Positions 32,052 to 43,327 of a stretch of 64,000 nt of DNA are shown here, piece after piece. The notes below the pieces were generated by a model. That model was not told the origin of the DNA, made no database searches, and saw nothing but the letters and a program-made list of their open reading frames with translations. Numbering within the stretch: the first letter of the stretch is position 1; each line of letters opens with the position of its first letter. This DNA is from Emiliania huxleyi CCMP1516 (Eukaryota; Haptophyta; Isochrysidales; Noelaerhabdaceae), in the NCBI RefSeq assembly GCF_000372725.1, contig NW_005199770.1:1806593-1870592 (forward strand), given 5' to 3'. The position numbers and the translations under genes are program-made.

Positions 32052-32280
32052 GGGCGCCGAGTCGAGGGCGGCAGAGGCGGCCAAGGCAGCGGTGGGCCGC
32101 GGGCTGCGCGGCGACGAGGTGGTGGACGCGATCCGACGCGCGGGCGTGGTTGCTGCCGGTCCACCTCGACGTCGCACGGCGCGGCTGGTGGCGGCGCACG
32201 CCGCCCTCGACGCCAAGTACCGAGAGGACAAGAAGACGTACTATTTCTACGACAAGACTGGCCGGGCCTACCGCATCTAA
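32052..32280 (+). CDS. Possible 3' exon of unknown protein
   Basis: Frame reading AAEAAKAAVGRGLRGDEVVD then AIRRAG, later LVAAHAALDAKYREDKKTYY and FYDKTGRAYRI before the stop. The composition is protein-like, but no domain, start or upstream exon is recognised. Confidence 0.3.
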
Positions 32281-32414
32281 AACCGAGAGAGGGCTGCCCC
32301 CGGCGCATACATATCTGATACCTTCCGCTTACTGAATGGAGCTCGCGCAGCAATCTTCTACAACACGCTCAGCGCCGATACTCCGCGACGATTCACCATT
32401 CGGCCTGGAGGGAG

Positions 32415-33350
32415 ATGCATGCGGCGGCGGGCCGCGCAGGGAGGAGGGAGCAGGTGCGGTTTGTCTCGGCGAGCCAGTTCGGCGCGGGTGCGTTCTTGAA
32501 CGCGATCCCGACCCGCGCGCACTTCCGTCTCGTGCCCTCGTACGTGCTGCGCTTCGCGCTGCAGCGCCGCTTCGGATTGCACCTGTCGATGATGACGGAC
32601 GTCATGGCGGACGGCATCTACATCCAGCACGGTCTGCCCTTTGACGCCCTCGGCGACGTGGCGCAGAACGACGGCGCGGCGGGCCACCAGACGCGGCACA
32701 AGGAGGTCCTCCTGGACCTTGTCGAGCTGCTGCGGGGCAAGCTAGGGCGCGGCGCGGTGGAGCACGAGTTTCACTGCGCGAGCACAGCACTACGAGGACG
32801 GACTTGTACATTTACCAGGGCGTGATCGGGGACCTGCCCTGCATCGGCGACACGAAGATCTTTGCCGGTGTGCCGTCGGACCCCTCGGGGGTGGGGCGCA
32901 TGGGGGCGTTCGTCGATTGCGGCAACACGCTGCCACGCGCCCGCGAGACGGTTTTGGGCGTGGAGGGCGGGGACAGGGGCGGGAGGGTGGGGAGGTGGGA
33001 CCCTCCCGCGGACGGGGACCGGGACGGTTGAGGCTGTCAAGGGCCAGTACACGGACGCAGAGGGGAAGTGCCATGTGGAGGTGCTGCTCTTCGAGGAGTT
33101 CGGCGCAATGAGCGCGGGGGTGGAGGAGCTGCTGATGCGGGTGGCTGAGGTAGCGGGCCGGAAGCTCACATGGTGGCAGTACGACCAGACGTCGTGGTCG
33201 GCGCGCGAATGGATGCCGTTTGCGCTGCAGCGACTGTCGGTGCAGCTCTGGACGGCGCTCGCGGACGAGGCACAGCGCGCCATGGTGCGGCGTCAACCTG
33301 CAGCCAAACATGGCGTGCAGCTGGCCATCAATCTCGCGCACCGCGAATTG
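32415..33350 (+). pseudogene. Degenerate retroelement-like ORF fragment
   Basis: Pieces in alternating frames read VSASQFGAGAFLNAIPTRAH, ALQRRFGLHLS, LGDVAQNDGAAGHQTRHKEV, then KIFAGVPSDPSGVGRMGAFV and VKGQYTDAEGKCHVEVLLFE followed by WSAREWMPFALQRLSVQLWT. This order (GAG-x-L-x-AIP, ALQRR-GL, GD...G..RH) resembles the region downstream of reverse transcriptase in protist and algal non-LTR elements. At least two frame changes (near 32800 and 33030) show it is inactive. The family call is from pattern memory only. Confidence 0.5.
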
Positions 33351-33692
33351 TTTCGCGATGCTGGTGTCGGCGCCCTTCTCGCGCAGCTCCTGCTGCTGCT
33401 GCTCGGTCCACGCACCAAGCCGCAAGCCCCAGTACCTGTGCTGAGGGTCCTCGGCTCTGGGTCGGCCAATGGCTCCGCGAGCGTCGGCTGCGTGCCTTCC
33501 GCAATGCTGGACAGTCTCATGCACCAGACAGAAGCTCGACAGCTCGACAGCGCGTTGCGCCGACATCGATCTGCGCCTGGAGTGGCGCTTGTTCATTCTC
33601 AGAGAGTGTATGTAGCTCTTACGAACATACCCGTAGGTGAACTGCTGACAGGGTTTGCGATGAGGAGCGATCCGAACGTGGTATTCGGGTGA

Positions 33693-34190
33693 TTAGATCA
33701 CTACCGCCGAAGCGCAAGCGCTTGGAGCAAGGGAACTGCCACGTATGGGTCCCAGACTAGCACCCCACCTCGCGGGCCGACGTTCTGGCCCAGCGAGGCT
33801 GCTGCGGAGCACTCGGGGCCGATGTTCTGGCCCGGCGAGGCCGCTGCGGGGCACCCGGCGGCTCGGTTCGCTCATCAGCGCAAACTCGGTCGAGAGCAGA
33901 AGGTAAGGTGTGTGTGTAAAGGCGGCGTGGCCGCGTTTGGCGGCCGCGGCGATGGTGGCGCTTTTGTCAGCTCGCTGGAGCGGTACGACCCGTCAACGAA
34001 TGAGTGGGAGGGGGAGGCTGTGGCGCCGATGCCGACGGCACGAAGGTATGCCGGCATGGCGGTGCTCGATGGCAAGCTCTACGCGGTGGGCGGCCTGAGC
34101 GAGGCTGATGGCGCCCATGAATATGAATCGCCGAACTCGAACGGCGGGCGCTTGACGAACCAGGGGGGAACGGGCGTGGCAACCACAACC
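33693..34190 (+). pseudogene. Kelch-repeat fragment
   Basis: Frame within 33822-34190 has AAFGGRGDGGAFVSSLERYD then PSTNEWEGEAVAPMPTARRY and AGMAVLDGKLYAVGGLSEAD. That is one full kelch blade and part of another (GG, Y, W and GG spacing). Nothing before or after extends the propeller, so this looks like an isolated fragment. An AAG near 33902 or 33929 could be a splice acceptor. Confidence 0.5.
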
Positions 34191-34856
34191 ACGTCGGGCG
34201 TGGTTTTGTGGCAACTCATGATCGAACCAGCGACTCATAGAGTCGAACCACGACTCATAGAGTCGAACGTAACCACGGCGGACGTGGTAGTGGCAACGAC
34301 CGTAAGATGGACGGACGGAAAAACACCACCCTTTCTATGCCTGACCCTGGGCAGGCCTCTCTTGGTGTGAGCTGGGTCGGCCACCTCCGGGTCTGCAACT
34401 CGCACGGTGGGGCCGCACCCGGGCGAGCATCCGAGGCCGGCGGTTGTCCTTTCGCCGGGCGCGACCGCCATGGAGATCACCTGCACACAGATCAGTGGTT
34501 TTGTCGACTTTTGCTCGCTCTCAGTGCACTCGCAACGCCAGAGGCCGTGCTCGGAGAATGCGTCGCAATGCTTCTGCGCCAGTCGATTGAGCCGAGAAGG
34601 TGTACAGAAGGCTTCTGGTCAAAATGCAGCTATTCAACCCTTCACCATTTGAGCAGGCCAGCTCCCCAGCCCTGGCTTAATTTGTAGTAGATCTAGATCT
34701 TTCAAATGTGCTGCTCTCAAATCTAGTCTGGTCCAGAATGGCGTCCGCGGTCCCGAGAAATTACGTAACAAAGGAATGTCTGGACGCTCCACAAACCCTA
34801 TTAGATCATGCAACCCCGGACTCAACATACTCGTGAGCTGTCGCCGTCCCAAACTG
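34191..34856. other. Intergenic with short direct repeats
   Basis: GACTCATAGAGTCGAAC is repeated at 34232-34265, and CGTCGGGCGTGGTTTTGTGG lies near 34190. No gene supported. Confidence 0.35.
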
Positions 34857-34998
34857 TCACTCCCCTTTCTCCCGGCCGGGGTGGGGCGCGCGCGGGGGCG
34901 GCGGGTGTGCGGGATGTCTGTGGCCCAAGTGAAGAGCCGTCATGTGTGTGTCCGCCTTGCCTTGTTTCATAACATCGAAGGCTAGCTCAAAAAGAAAT
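34857..34998 (+). repeat. Dispersed repeat of about 140 bp (inverted copy at 60335-60475)
   Basis: Shares TTTCTCCCGGCCGGGGTGGG, GGGTGTGCGGGATGTCTGTG and TGTGTCCGCCTTGC with the second copy, in inverted orientation. One end (TCGAAGGC..AGCTCAAAAA) also matches the 24-bp spacer at 59000-59023 in the LRR duplication. Confidence 0.65.
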
Positions 34999-35687
34999 TT
35001 AGCCACTTCTTCCGCTAGAGGGTACGTGGATATCTTGAGGCGTGCCGCGCCCTGCCCTGCCGGCGCGCCCGCCGCCCAGCGCGAGGGCCGGAGCCCCGCG
35101 CCGGGCAGCCCGCCCCCCGCCCCTCCCTCGCCCTCCACTCCCTCTCCCTCCCCGCCCGCGCGACGCGTGCAGAGCTCGCGCCGCCGCCCGAGCCGCGCCT
35201 CCGCCCACCCTCTGCGCCTCTGTCGCGGCGCGATCCCCGGCCAGCATCTCTGCGCGCCACCGCGCCCGCGCCGCGCCCTGCCGCACCACGCCCGCGCCAG
35301 GGCTGCGGGACCGCGCCGCCCGCTCCGCGCTGGAATCATGCGGCCGCCGCCGCATCCTCAATTTCTCCGCTCACCGGACACACTGCCTCCGTCCGATCAG
35401 GTGCCGAGTCTGAGGTGCGCGTCGCTCTTCATCTCCATCTAGATGCCTCCACCCTTCTTACCCGTCCCCACAAAGAAATGCAAACACAGCCCACTTCCCT
35501 GGCGGGGCGCGTACCACGGCTTCGCACGAGTCGCGCAGCCTCCCGAGCATCGACGCGCCCAAGCCGCGGCACGAGGGCGCTTTCGAGGTCCCAAAATTGC
35601 GACGCCGGCCCGACTTCGCAAGCCGCGCGACGCCATGCGTCTGCAGGCCCTATCCCCGCCGCATCCTCCCGAACTGGTTGGTTGAGG

Positions 35688-36079
35688 CAGCATATACGGG
35701 GTGTGGAGCTCCAACTGACCAAACATTGTGCGACGGGCCCTCCTGCTCGGCTCCAGCCAGTAGACAAGTCTTGACTCTTGTCATCAACACAAGCTGAGTA
35801 CAACCGAGTAGAGGGATCTGACCTCGGGGCCGCTGTGACCAAGCGCTGGTAGCATGGTTTTACCTCATACCCTAACCCGTCCAGCGCGAAAAAAAACTCG
35901 GACCCACGAAGACAAGGAGCGCGCGCCAATGGCCGCCTCCGTGACACTCCCACCTCCTGGGCCGGCGCGAGAGTTTTACTGCCGAGTTTCTCCCGGCCGG
36001 CCGCCTCCTGACACGCCCACTGACCGAGCCCATCGAAAAAAATTCGGCGCGCCGCACTGCTCTGACCCCTGCTCGCCCC
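35688..36079 (+). repeat. 392-bp inverted repeat, arm 1 (ends in assembly gap)
   Basis: Matches 41529-41920 in inverse orientation with few differences (core AACCCGTCCAGCGCGAAAAA). The gap begins exactly where the other copy continues, so the repeat is probably longer. Confidence 0.8.
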
Positions 36080-36632
36080 NNNNNNNNNNNNNNNNNNNNN
36101 NNNNNNNNNNNNNNNNNNNNNNNNNNNNNNNNNNNNNNNNNNNNNNNNNNNNNNNNNNNNNNNNNNNNNNNNNNNNNNNNNNNNNNNNNNNNNNNNNNNN
36201 NNNNNNNNNNNNNNNNNNNNNNNNNNNNNNNNNNNNNNNNNNNNNNNNNNNNNNNNNNNNNNNNNNNNNNNNNNNNNNNNNNNNNNNNNNNNNNNNNNNN
36301 NNNNNNNNNNNNNNNNNNNNNNNNNNNNNNNNNNNNNNNNNNNNNNNNNNNNNNNNNNNNNNNNNNNNNNNNNNNNNNNNNNNNNNNNNNNNNNNNNNNN
36401 NNNNNNNNNNNNNNNNNNNNNNNNNNNNNNNNNNNNNNNNNNNNNNNNNNNNNNNNNNNNNNNNNNNNNNNNNNNNNNNNNNNNNNNNNNNNNNNNNNNN
36501 NNNNNNNNNNNNNNNNNNNNNNNNNNNNNNNNNNNNNNNNNNNNNNNNNNNNNNNNNNNNNNNNNNNNNNNNNNNNNNNNNNNNNNNNNNNNNNNNNNNN
36601 NNNNNNNNNNNNNNNNNNNNNNNNNNNNNNNN
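36080..36632. other. Assembly gap (553 N)
   Basis: Run of N adjoining a repeat; long frames spanning it are artefacts. Confidence 0.95.
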
Positions 36633-36803
36633 CGCTCCCGCCCGCCCGCAGGCTTATCGACTTTGTCCACCGTGGCCATCCCTCTCATTTCAGACCCCGT
36701 ACACCTCCGGTCCCAAAGCGAATATAGCTGTTTGTGCACATCCAATATGCAAGCGCCCGTCTCAACTTTCTTGACAATGCGACTTGCACAGGACAACTCG
36801 ATC

Positions 36804-39800
36804 ATGGCCAACATCGACTACAAAGAGAAGGTCGGCTTCGTGCCGGCTGGCGACGGAGGCCGAGTCACAATCGTCCTCTCGTTTGCGTCGGAATCCCCTT
36901 CGCTCCTCGGAGCCGAGGTGCCTGTCTGTGCGCGCGTGTTCATCCTATCAGCGCGATCTTCCCGTCCCAACGCCGCCGTCCCAACGCCGCCGTCGTCCCT
37001 GGCCCACAGGCGTGCGGCGCCAAGAACGCCCTCGCGAAGGACGCCCCCGCAAAGTCTGGCGCGGAGGCCTCCGACGAGAGCATCCTCAAGAAAGACCTGG
37101 CCGCGGCAAAGGCGCCCGCCGCGGGCACAGTCGACTCGGACAAGGCCAAGGCCGTTTTCTCGATTAAGTTTACGCGCCCGACCGGCGCACCGACGGCCCC
37201 CACCGGCGCACCAGTCAAGGGCGCCCTCAACAAGGACATCCCTGCGGCAAAGTCTGCGGAGGTCTCCCTTGACGAGACTGGCGTCATCAAGAACGACCCG
37301 GCGCTCAAGCCGGCCACCAAGATCGCCACGGCCCTCAAGCCGGCGGCGGCCGGCGGCGCGCCGCTGCCGTCGATGAAGGAGTTTCCGGAGGAGGAGCCCG
37401 CCCCGGCGGCGAGCGCCTGGCATTCTGCGCGCCGGCGTCTGCCGACCCACTCTGTGACCCCATCCCGCGTTCGACGCGTAGGGCGACGCCGACTGGAACG
37501 TCTCGACCAAGGACCTTCCGGAGGAGACGGCCGCCCCGGCGGTGAGCACCTCCCAGCACCCTTCTGTGCACACGCGGCTATTGCGGGGACACGCGAGTCC
37601 TACAGGCGGGCACTTGCATTGACCCTGTGACGCGCGCAGGGTGTCGACGCGTGGAAGTCCCCCTCCCCGCTCCGCAAGATCGAGCGCAAGGGCGAGTCCA
37701 CCCTGGTCGACCGCTCCAAGAAGACCACCAAGAACCGCACCCCGATCGGCCGCGTCGACCCCAACGGGTTCGCGGCGCTGCTCGGAACGGAGGTCGACGA
37801 GGAAGACCTCGCTGGCGTCGGCTCCGGCAACGCGTTCGACGACGAGGAAGACCCCGCTGGCGTCGGCTCCGGCAAGGCGTCTGTCGGCGACGCCCCGCCG
37901 TCGTCGGCGACGCCCTCGGCGCGTATCCGCGTATGCCTTGCTCGTGCAGCGCGCCCTGCTCGTGACTAACCCTCGTCCGGACTGTTCACAGGGCGCCGGG
38001 CAGGAGACGGAGCCGACCTCGACGCGCTCCAGCTTCCGCTTCGGCAAGTTCTGCTCGACCAAGCTGCTGTGCATCTTCTTCTCTGTGGTGATTGGCTTGG
38101 GCTGCTCGGCGTTTGCTCTGTCTTCCTACGGTTCTGCCGGCGTCTCCGAGCTCCTCGACGCGGTGTTCGTGCCCGACGCGGCCGCGATCCCGGTGAGCAA
38201 TAGAACTGGAGCGCAATGGCTCCCAGCACGCCCTGACTCTCGGTCGCGTGCGCTCGTGTATCTCGCAGGTTCTCGACCTCCCCAACACCACGCCAAAGGA
38301 CGAGTTCAACCCGACGGCGCTCCCGGCCGAGACTGAGCGCGGGCCGCTGTTTGCTCCGCTCACGCCGGCGCTCGAGCTTAGCGACTTCGTTGGGCTGGCA
38401 CAGGATTGCAACCTCACCGACACGCTGCAGCTCATGCGCGGCGTCCAAACCGTGACGGAAGTCACCACCCGCATGGTCGTGGCGCCCATGAAGGTGCGGA
38501 CCGAGTTTATGGCGTGCATCAACAGCAAATGGAGCATGTCCTACCAGGGTCCATGCACCGACAACCTTGAGGCGACCTCGCCTCGCCGCCGTTTGTTCAT
38601 CAACTCCATCATCCAATGGGCTACAAGTCTGGTCCTGCCGTATGTTGTTGTTGGCACAAAGGCGCTCTTTGCAGAGGGCGATCTCCTCGAAGATTGCCGC
38701 GACGTAAAACGTCACGAGGAGGCCCACCTTCAGTGGCCGTACCGGCGTCTTCCCGACGGGTTCGACGACGCTCTTGCCTTCTCCTTGTGGAAGTACAGCA
38801 ACGCTGCCTATCGATCGAGAAGCTGCAAGGCGCTGACTCTTTGCCACCAGCCTTTCAAATCGACTCTCGAAGAGGAGACCGGCATGACGTTCGAACGTCT
38901 GCAGGCGGTGGCCAACCAGCTTTCTCGAGTCGAAGGCTGGTCCAAACTAGTCGAGCGGGAAGATGTCGTCGACCCGAAGGATTGGTCCCAAAACATGAAG
39001 CGTGTGGCCGCCAGGCTGCAGCCTGACACCGACAATTTCAGGCAGTTTTACTACGAGCCGACTAACATCAAAGGCTACACCGTGCCGACGGCAGATGGCG
39101 GGCTGGTCGTCGCCTTGCGCGGCACGGAGAAGACGAGCCTGACAAATTGGATCCAAAATTTTGACTTCGAATTGGTCGACTGTAAAGATGCGTTTCCAAA
39201 CTGGGAAGCGCCGATAGGGGCAGATGCATTTGAGAAGCCGGTCGAGGAAGTTGTGTGGGACATAATGTATGAGCGTCCGGTCGAACTGCGCCCGGACATC
39301 ATCAAGGAAGGCTGCAAGGTCACTCGGGGATTCGCGCTTAACTACATGTCGCTGTTTGCTGCTGATGCGGGCGCCGGGATGTTTGCCGAAATCATCGACA
39401 CGCTCAAGTCGCGACGGGACGCGGCGGCACTCTACACCACGGGTCACTCCCTCGGCGGGGCCTTAGTTTCGATGTTTCTGCTCCATCTTCTGGGGTGCAA
39501 GACCCCCGACTGCAGCGAGGCTCTCGCGAAAATCAGCGAGATACACGCCTACACGTATGGGCAGCCGCGCGTGGGCAACGACAACTTTGCTCTCACTCTC
39601 GAGTATGCCCTTCGCAAGGCTAACGCGGACACGGCTGGGGCGGCTCTCTATCGCATCACCCAGTGGAGGGACCCTGTGCAATACGGCCCCCCTCGCTTCA
39701 AAGGGTTTGCCCACGCCGGATACGAGGTTTACTACACTTTGCACGGCGGCGACGCGAAAGCAAAGTACTATGCGCAAAACCCGTGGGGCATCGGATATCC

Positions 39801-40029
39801 GCCAAACACGACCGAGCATCGCGATGACTTTAAGCATCCCTGCAACGAGGACAACAAGTGCCCTGCCTCCTGCTTGCTACCGGGGAACTTTGGGATGTCG
39901 GAAGGACGCGCGTGTGGCTCAGCAGCGACGGACTCTTTTGGTGGTGGGAGAACATATGGACCCACCCTGTTAAACGCGATCAGTGACCACATGGAATATA
40001 TGTGCAACGAGAAATGTCGGGACGAATGA
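36804..40029 (+). CDS. Membrane-anchored class 3 lipase with modular N-terminus, six exons
   Basis: Exons 36804-36917, 37010-37408, 37482-37541, 37640-37918, 37992-38192, 38269-40029. All are multiples of three, totalling 937 residues. The N-terminal half is Ala/Lys/Pro-rich and cytoplasmic-like (ALAKDAPAKSGAEASDESIL). Next comes one membrane helix (LLCIFFSVVIGLGCSAFAL), then an ectodomain with the lipase_3 nucleophile motif TTGHSLGGALVS (Ser about residue 745), the Asp region ITQWRDPVQYGPP and FAHAGYEVYYT. Donors: introns 2 and 4 are GC, the others GT. Its first intron-exon boundary (LLGAE|ACGAKN) matches that of the large gene at 9490 (SLGAE|ACGVNN). Alternative starts upstream at 36747 or 36777 are possible. 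Confidence 0.85.
37409..37639 (+). other. Homologous intron pair with GC and GT donors
   Basis: TTCCGGAGGAGG..CCCCGGCG|GCGAGCGCC (intron at 37409) and TTCCGGAGGAG..CCCCGGCG|GTGAGCACC (intron at 37542) share exon end and intron start. The same ancestral junction thus appears once with a GC and once with a GT donor. Confidence 0.6.
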
Positions 40030-41380
40030 GCACCGGCGCATCGGCAATCTTGCCTTCTTGAGGACTGGGGCTGCAAGCCGCGCGCGTCATCCAACTCTTA
40101 CCGAGAAAAAGACCACAGAATAAGATTCTATTTTGCAATTGCATATGCGTTTTTAGTATCATGACGTCTCTTGCCTGTCTGCGATATGGATGCGTTTGTT
40201 TACTTTGTAATCCCCTTTTTGTACTGCGTACGCTTGCGCTTCTCTCTCCTCTCTGATGCAACTCGACGCACCGTTGTCGTGCCGGCGCCGGCAAGCTGGC
40301 TGGTGGCCGCGCGCGGCGCGTCGGCGCGGCTCCAACTGGTCGGGCACCTCGGCTGGGTCCATCGGCACGAGGCCCGCCCCGTCGGGCAGCCCCGCGAGCG
40401 CATGAAGCCCCACCGAGAGGCGCTGATGCCCCACCGAGATCGCGCTGGGTTGGCAGGAAAATCACAAGGCGCGAAGGGGGGGGTCAAGTATGTTACATCA
40501 TAGTCACGCGGCCGCGAGGGACCGCGGGGGGATGCTAGTGGGATGGGGGGCTCTGAGGGGAAGGGAGCGGGGGGCGCCCAGTGTAGGGCGCCGGCACCCC
40601 AGCGTAGAGGGCGTCGTGTAGCCCTCCTTTTGGTATAATATAGAAGAAGCCGTTGCAGGCTCGAGGCGAGAGCGGTTGAAGTCCAGCACTCGTAGCCTGA
40701 CACCTACGCGGACGGTGCGCTGGACGGGTTAAAAAAAAACTGTTCAGTTTTCAAAGGCAAAAACGCCAGCCTACGCCCTCCCCTCACACTGACACTTCTC
40801 CCCTATTCCCGTCTTTAGGTTGCGCACATCTCCCAGCGAGCTAGGTTCTCCGCTTTTTCTCCCCTAGTCATCTGCCCGCGCCGCGCGCCTCTGTGGGCGT
40901 CTAGTGCAGCCACTGACAGAACTGTTCCAAAGGAGTGGTCAACGTCTCGCCTGAAGTCGGGTGGGCTCGCGCACTGCTTAGCCCTAGGGGAGGGGTGTGT
41001 GTGAGGTGTCGGAATGGTAAGGTTTCAGGCCGCCAAGGTGTGGGGGATTTGGGGGATGAGTCAGGAGCCAGCAGCCTTCCTGCTGGACCTGAGTTCACAG
41101 CTCCTCCGCCCGACGGGGTGGTCCCTTGGATTCGGGCCCCGCTCCCTTTTCCTGCGCCTGGTCTGTCCCTGTCAAGTGTGTGTTGCGAGATGCAGAGCTG
41201 GTTAGGCTGGAGCGCGGGCGGTGCGGTGGCAGGCGAGGGCAGCGCGGTAGGCGAGAGGCGGCCGCGGGGCTTCGAGTGGCGCGATAGGAGGGTAGGCTGG
41301 CTGTGGAGGGGCGCCGCGTGGCCTCGGCAAATGAGTAGTGCTTTATGAGCGGCCAGTTTTGTGCGTATTGCATATCGAGC
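40030..41380. other. Intergenic with dispersed repeats
   Basis: 40560-40640 recurs inverted at 43977-44045 (core CTACACGACGCCCTCTACGC). 40737-40850 is the inverted copy of 21785-21925. No supported gene. Confidence 0.45.
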
Positions 41381-41381
41381 C

Positions 41382-41454
41382 TGCGGTGTGGCCTAGTTGG
41401 TGCAGCGTTCGGGTCGGGGACGTTTTGGTCGTTGGTTCGAGCCCAGCTGGTGCA
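41382..41454 (+). other. tRNA-like sequence (possible tRNA-derived SINE head or decayed tRNA)
   Basis: A-box-like TGGCCTAGTTGG (41389-41400) and B-box GGTTCGAGCCC (41434-41444). The anticodon arm is CGTTC-GGGTCGG-GGACG (41406-41422) with GTC, an Asp anticodon, in the loop. The T arm is GTTGG-TTCGAGC-CCAGC (41431-41447). The acceptor stem (TGCGGTG/TGGTGCA) is poor, the D stem weak and position 33 is G, so a functional tRNA is unlikely. It adjoins the 392-bp repeat. Confidence 0.4.
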
Positions 41455-41528
41455 GTTCGTAGTCGCGTAGCGCGCGGGTGCGCGGCAGCCTCGGCAACCG
41501 AGGCGACAGTGGCGAGCAGTGGCGAGCA

Positions 41529-41920
41529 GGGGCGAGCAGGGGTCAGAGCAGTGCGGCGCGCCGAATTTTTTTCGATGGGCTCGGTCAGTGGGCGTGTCAG
41601 GAGGCGGCCGGCCGGGAGAAACTCGGCAGTAAAACTCTCGCGCCGGCCCAGGAGGTGGGAGTGTCACGGAGGCGGCCATTGGCGCGCGCTCCTTGTCTTC
41701 GTGGGTCCGAGTTTTTTTTCGCGCTGGACGGGTTAGGGTATGAGGTAAAACCATGCTACCAGCGCTTGGTCACAGCGGCCCCGAGGTCAGATCCCTCTAC
41801 TCGGTTGTACTCAGCTTGTGTTGATGACAAGAGTCAAGACTTGTCTACTGGCTGGAGCCGAGCAGGAGGGCCCGGCGCACAACCCCTGGTCAACTCACCC
41901 TCCACACCCCGTATATGCTG
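41529..41920 (-). repeat. 392-bp inverted repeat, arm 2
   Basis: Reverse copy of 35688-36079. The tRNA-like sequence lies just outside its left end, in the part that would fall inside the gap at the other copy, so it may belong to the repeat. Confidence 0.8.
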
Positions 41921-42177
41921 GATCAGCTGAGCATGGCGGGAGAATCCCCCGGTCAGATCTTCACTTCAGATAAAGCCGTACCTCGAGGTATATGAGATAT
42001 TTTGACGGTCCACCCGCCTCGTTTTTAGCCCAATCTCGTCTCGAAAAACGATCGGGAGGGGCGTTCATCGCCATCGCGCTTCGGCCCAAATAAATAAAAA
42101 CGGACATCTCTCTACACTGTGTGAAAGCCCCGTCGCACCGTTTCTTCAAAAAAAGTAAAAGGAGGTACGCCACTCAC

Positions 42178-43327
42178 TCACTCCGCGGCTGCCACCTCCT
42201 CGATAGCCGCCTCCAGCTGCGCTGCGACCCCGCCCGGCGGGATCTGCCACTCCCTCCCTCCGATGGCGTGGACCGGGATGCAGCCGCGCGTCGTGCTCAT
42301 CACAAAGACTTCGGACGCGTGCAGCACGTCGGAGAGCTGGTAGACGCCCTCCGCGGCGGGACGGCCTAGCACCGTCTCCGAGGCGCGCATCGCGAGCGCC
42401 TGCGTCGTGGACTGCAGCAGCCCCAGCTGCCGCCAGTCGGGGAAGTGGAGAGCGCCCGACTCGTCGGCCCACCCGACGGCAAAGTTGGGCCCGTCGAGGA
42501 CAAACAGCGACTCGAGGCCGTCGTCGGCTTGCGCCCCCTTGGGCTCCGCCGCACCCTTTGCGCCGCCGGGCGATTGCGCTCGATGCCGCAGCATCCGCTG
42601 CTTGGCGCGGCGGCTGTGAGGTCGCGCGAGGAGGAGGGCGTCCGAGAAGCCTGTCCACAGCGCCCGCGCTGTGAAGAGGCGCTTATCATAGCGAGCAGCA
42701 GGAGGGCGTCCAAGGTGCCGGCGGCGACGGCGCGGCGAGTGCTCTGCAGGTTGGGCGCATAGGCCAGCCATTTCACCGCATCCCACCCGTCGGCGCCCGC
42801 GGCGTGCCACGGCGCCACCGCAGGCTGCAGCGAGAAGGAGGGCGGCCACGAGGGTAGCGGTTGCCTGTTCACGGGCGCTGCAGCCGTGAAGCGCAAAGTC
42901 GCATTCGCAGCTGCTTCCGGCCGGACAGCGGATGGCACCACATGACAAACACCGTCGGCGGCGCGTCCCACTCCGCCGCGCCCTTGGTTGCCATGAGCCG
43001 CACACTGCCGATGCCGCCGTCCGCCGCGGCTGCAGTGCACCAGTCGCTCAGCGTTTCGCGCGGTGGCAGCGGCAGCTGGATCGCGTCGGCGCTGCGCTCA
43101 AGGCGGTCAAGGTGGAGCGACAAGGCGCGAGGCTTGCCGCCAGGCAGCACCCTCACCACCTCGAAGACGCCATCGCCGCGCTGGAACGACACGTCCCACG
43201 CGGAGACGGTGAGGGCCCGCGGGTCCGTCCTCTCACCGTTGACCGAGGCAAAGGTGGAGACGAAGCGGTGGAGGCTAGAGAGAGGGCGCTGCCGGCAACC
43301 ACGTGCCACCAGCACTCGCGCGAGCAT
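42178..43327 (-). CDS. Class IV PLP aminotransferase (branched-chain / ADC-lyase-like), three exons
   Basis: Start at 43327 gives an Arg-rich, acid-poor presequence (MLARVLVARGCRQRPLSSLH). Exon 1 has VNGERTDPRALTVSAWDVSF then QRGDGVFEVVRVLPG, typical of the family N-terminus. Exon 2 has VKWLAYAPNLQSTRRAVAAG, where the Lys is the expected PLP residue. A GC-AG intron (42651-42718) joins to FSDALLLARPHSRRAK. Exon 3 reads LDGPNFAVGWADE, LGLLQSTTQALAMRASE, YQLSDVLHASEVFVMSTTRG and CIPVHAIGGREW. Intron 1 lies about 42830-42950; exact sites not fixed. The substrate cannot be told from sequence. The stop is at 42178. Confidence 0.8.
42651..42718 (-). other. GC-AG intron with duplicated exon start
   Basis: Intron start GCACCTTGGACGCCCTCCTG against exon start GCTTCTCGGACGCCCTCCTC; the GGACGCCCTCCT core is identical. 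Confidence 0.7.

Noticed and set aside
34999..35361. Arg/Gly/Ala-rich frames near 35 kb
   Set aside because: Overlapping open frames on both strands with pure GC-driven composition and no motif.
35429..36814. Very long frames across the 36080-36632 gap, in both directions
   Set aside because: Most of the length is N; the rest is the inverted 392-bp repeat.
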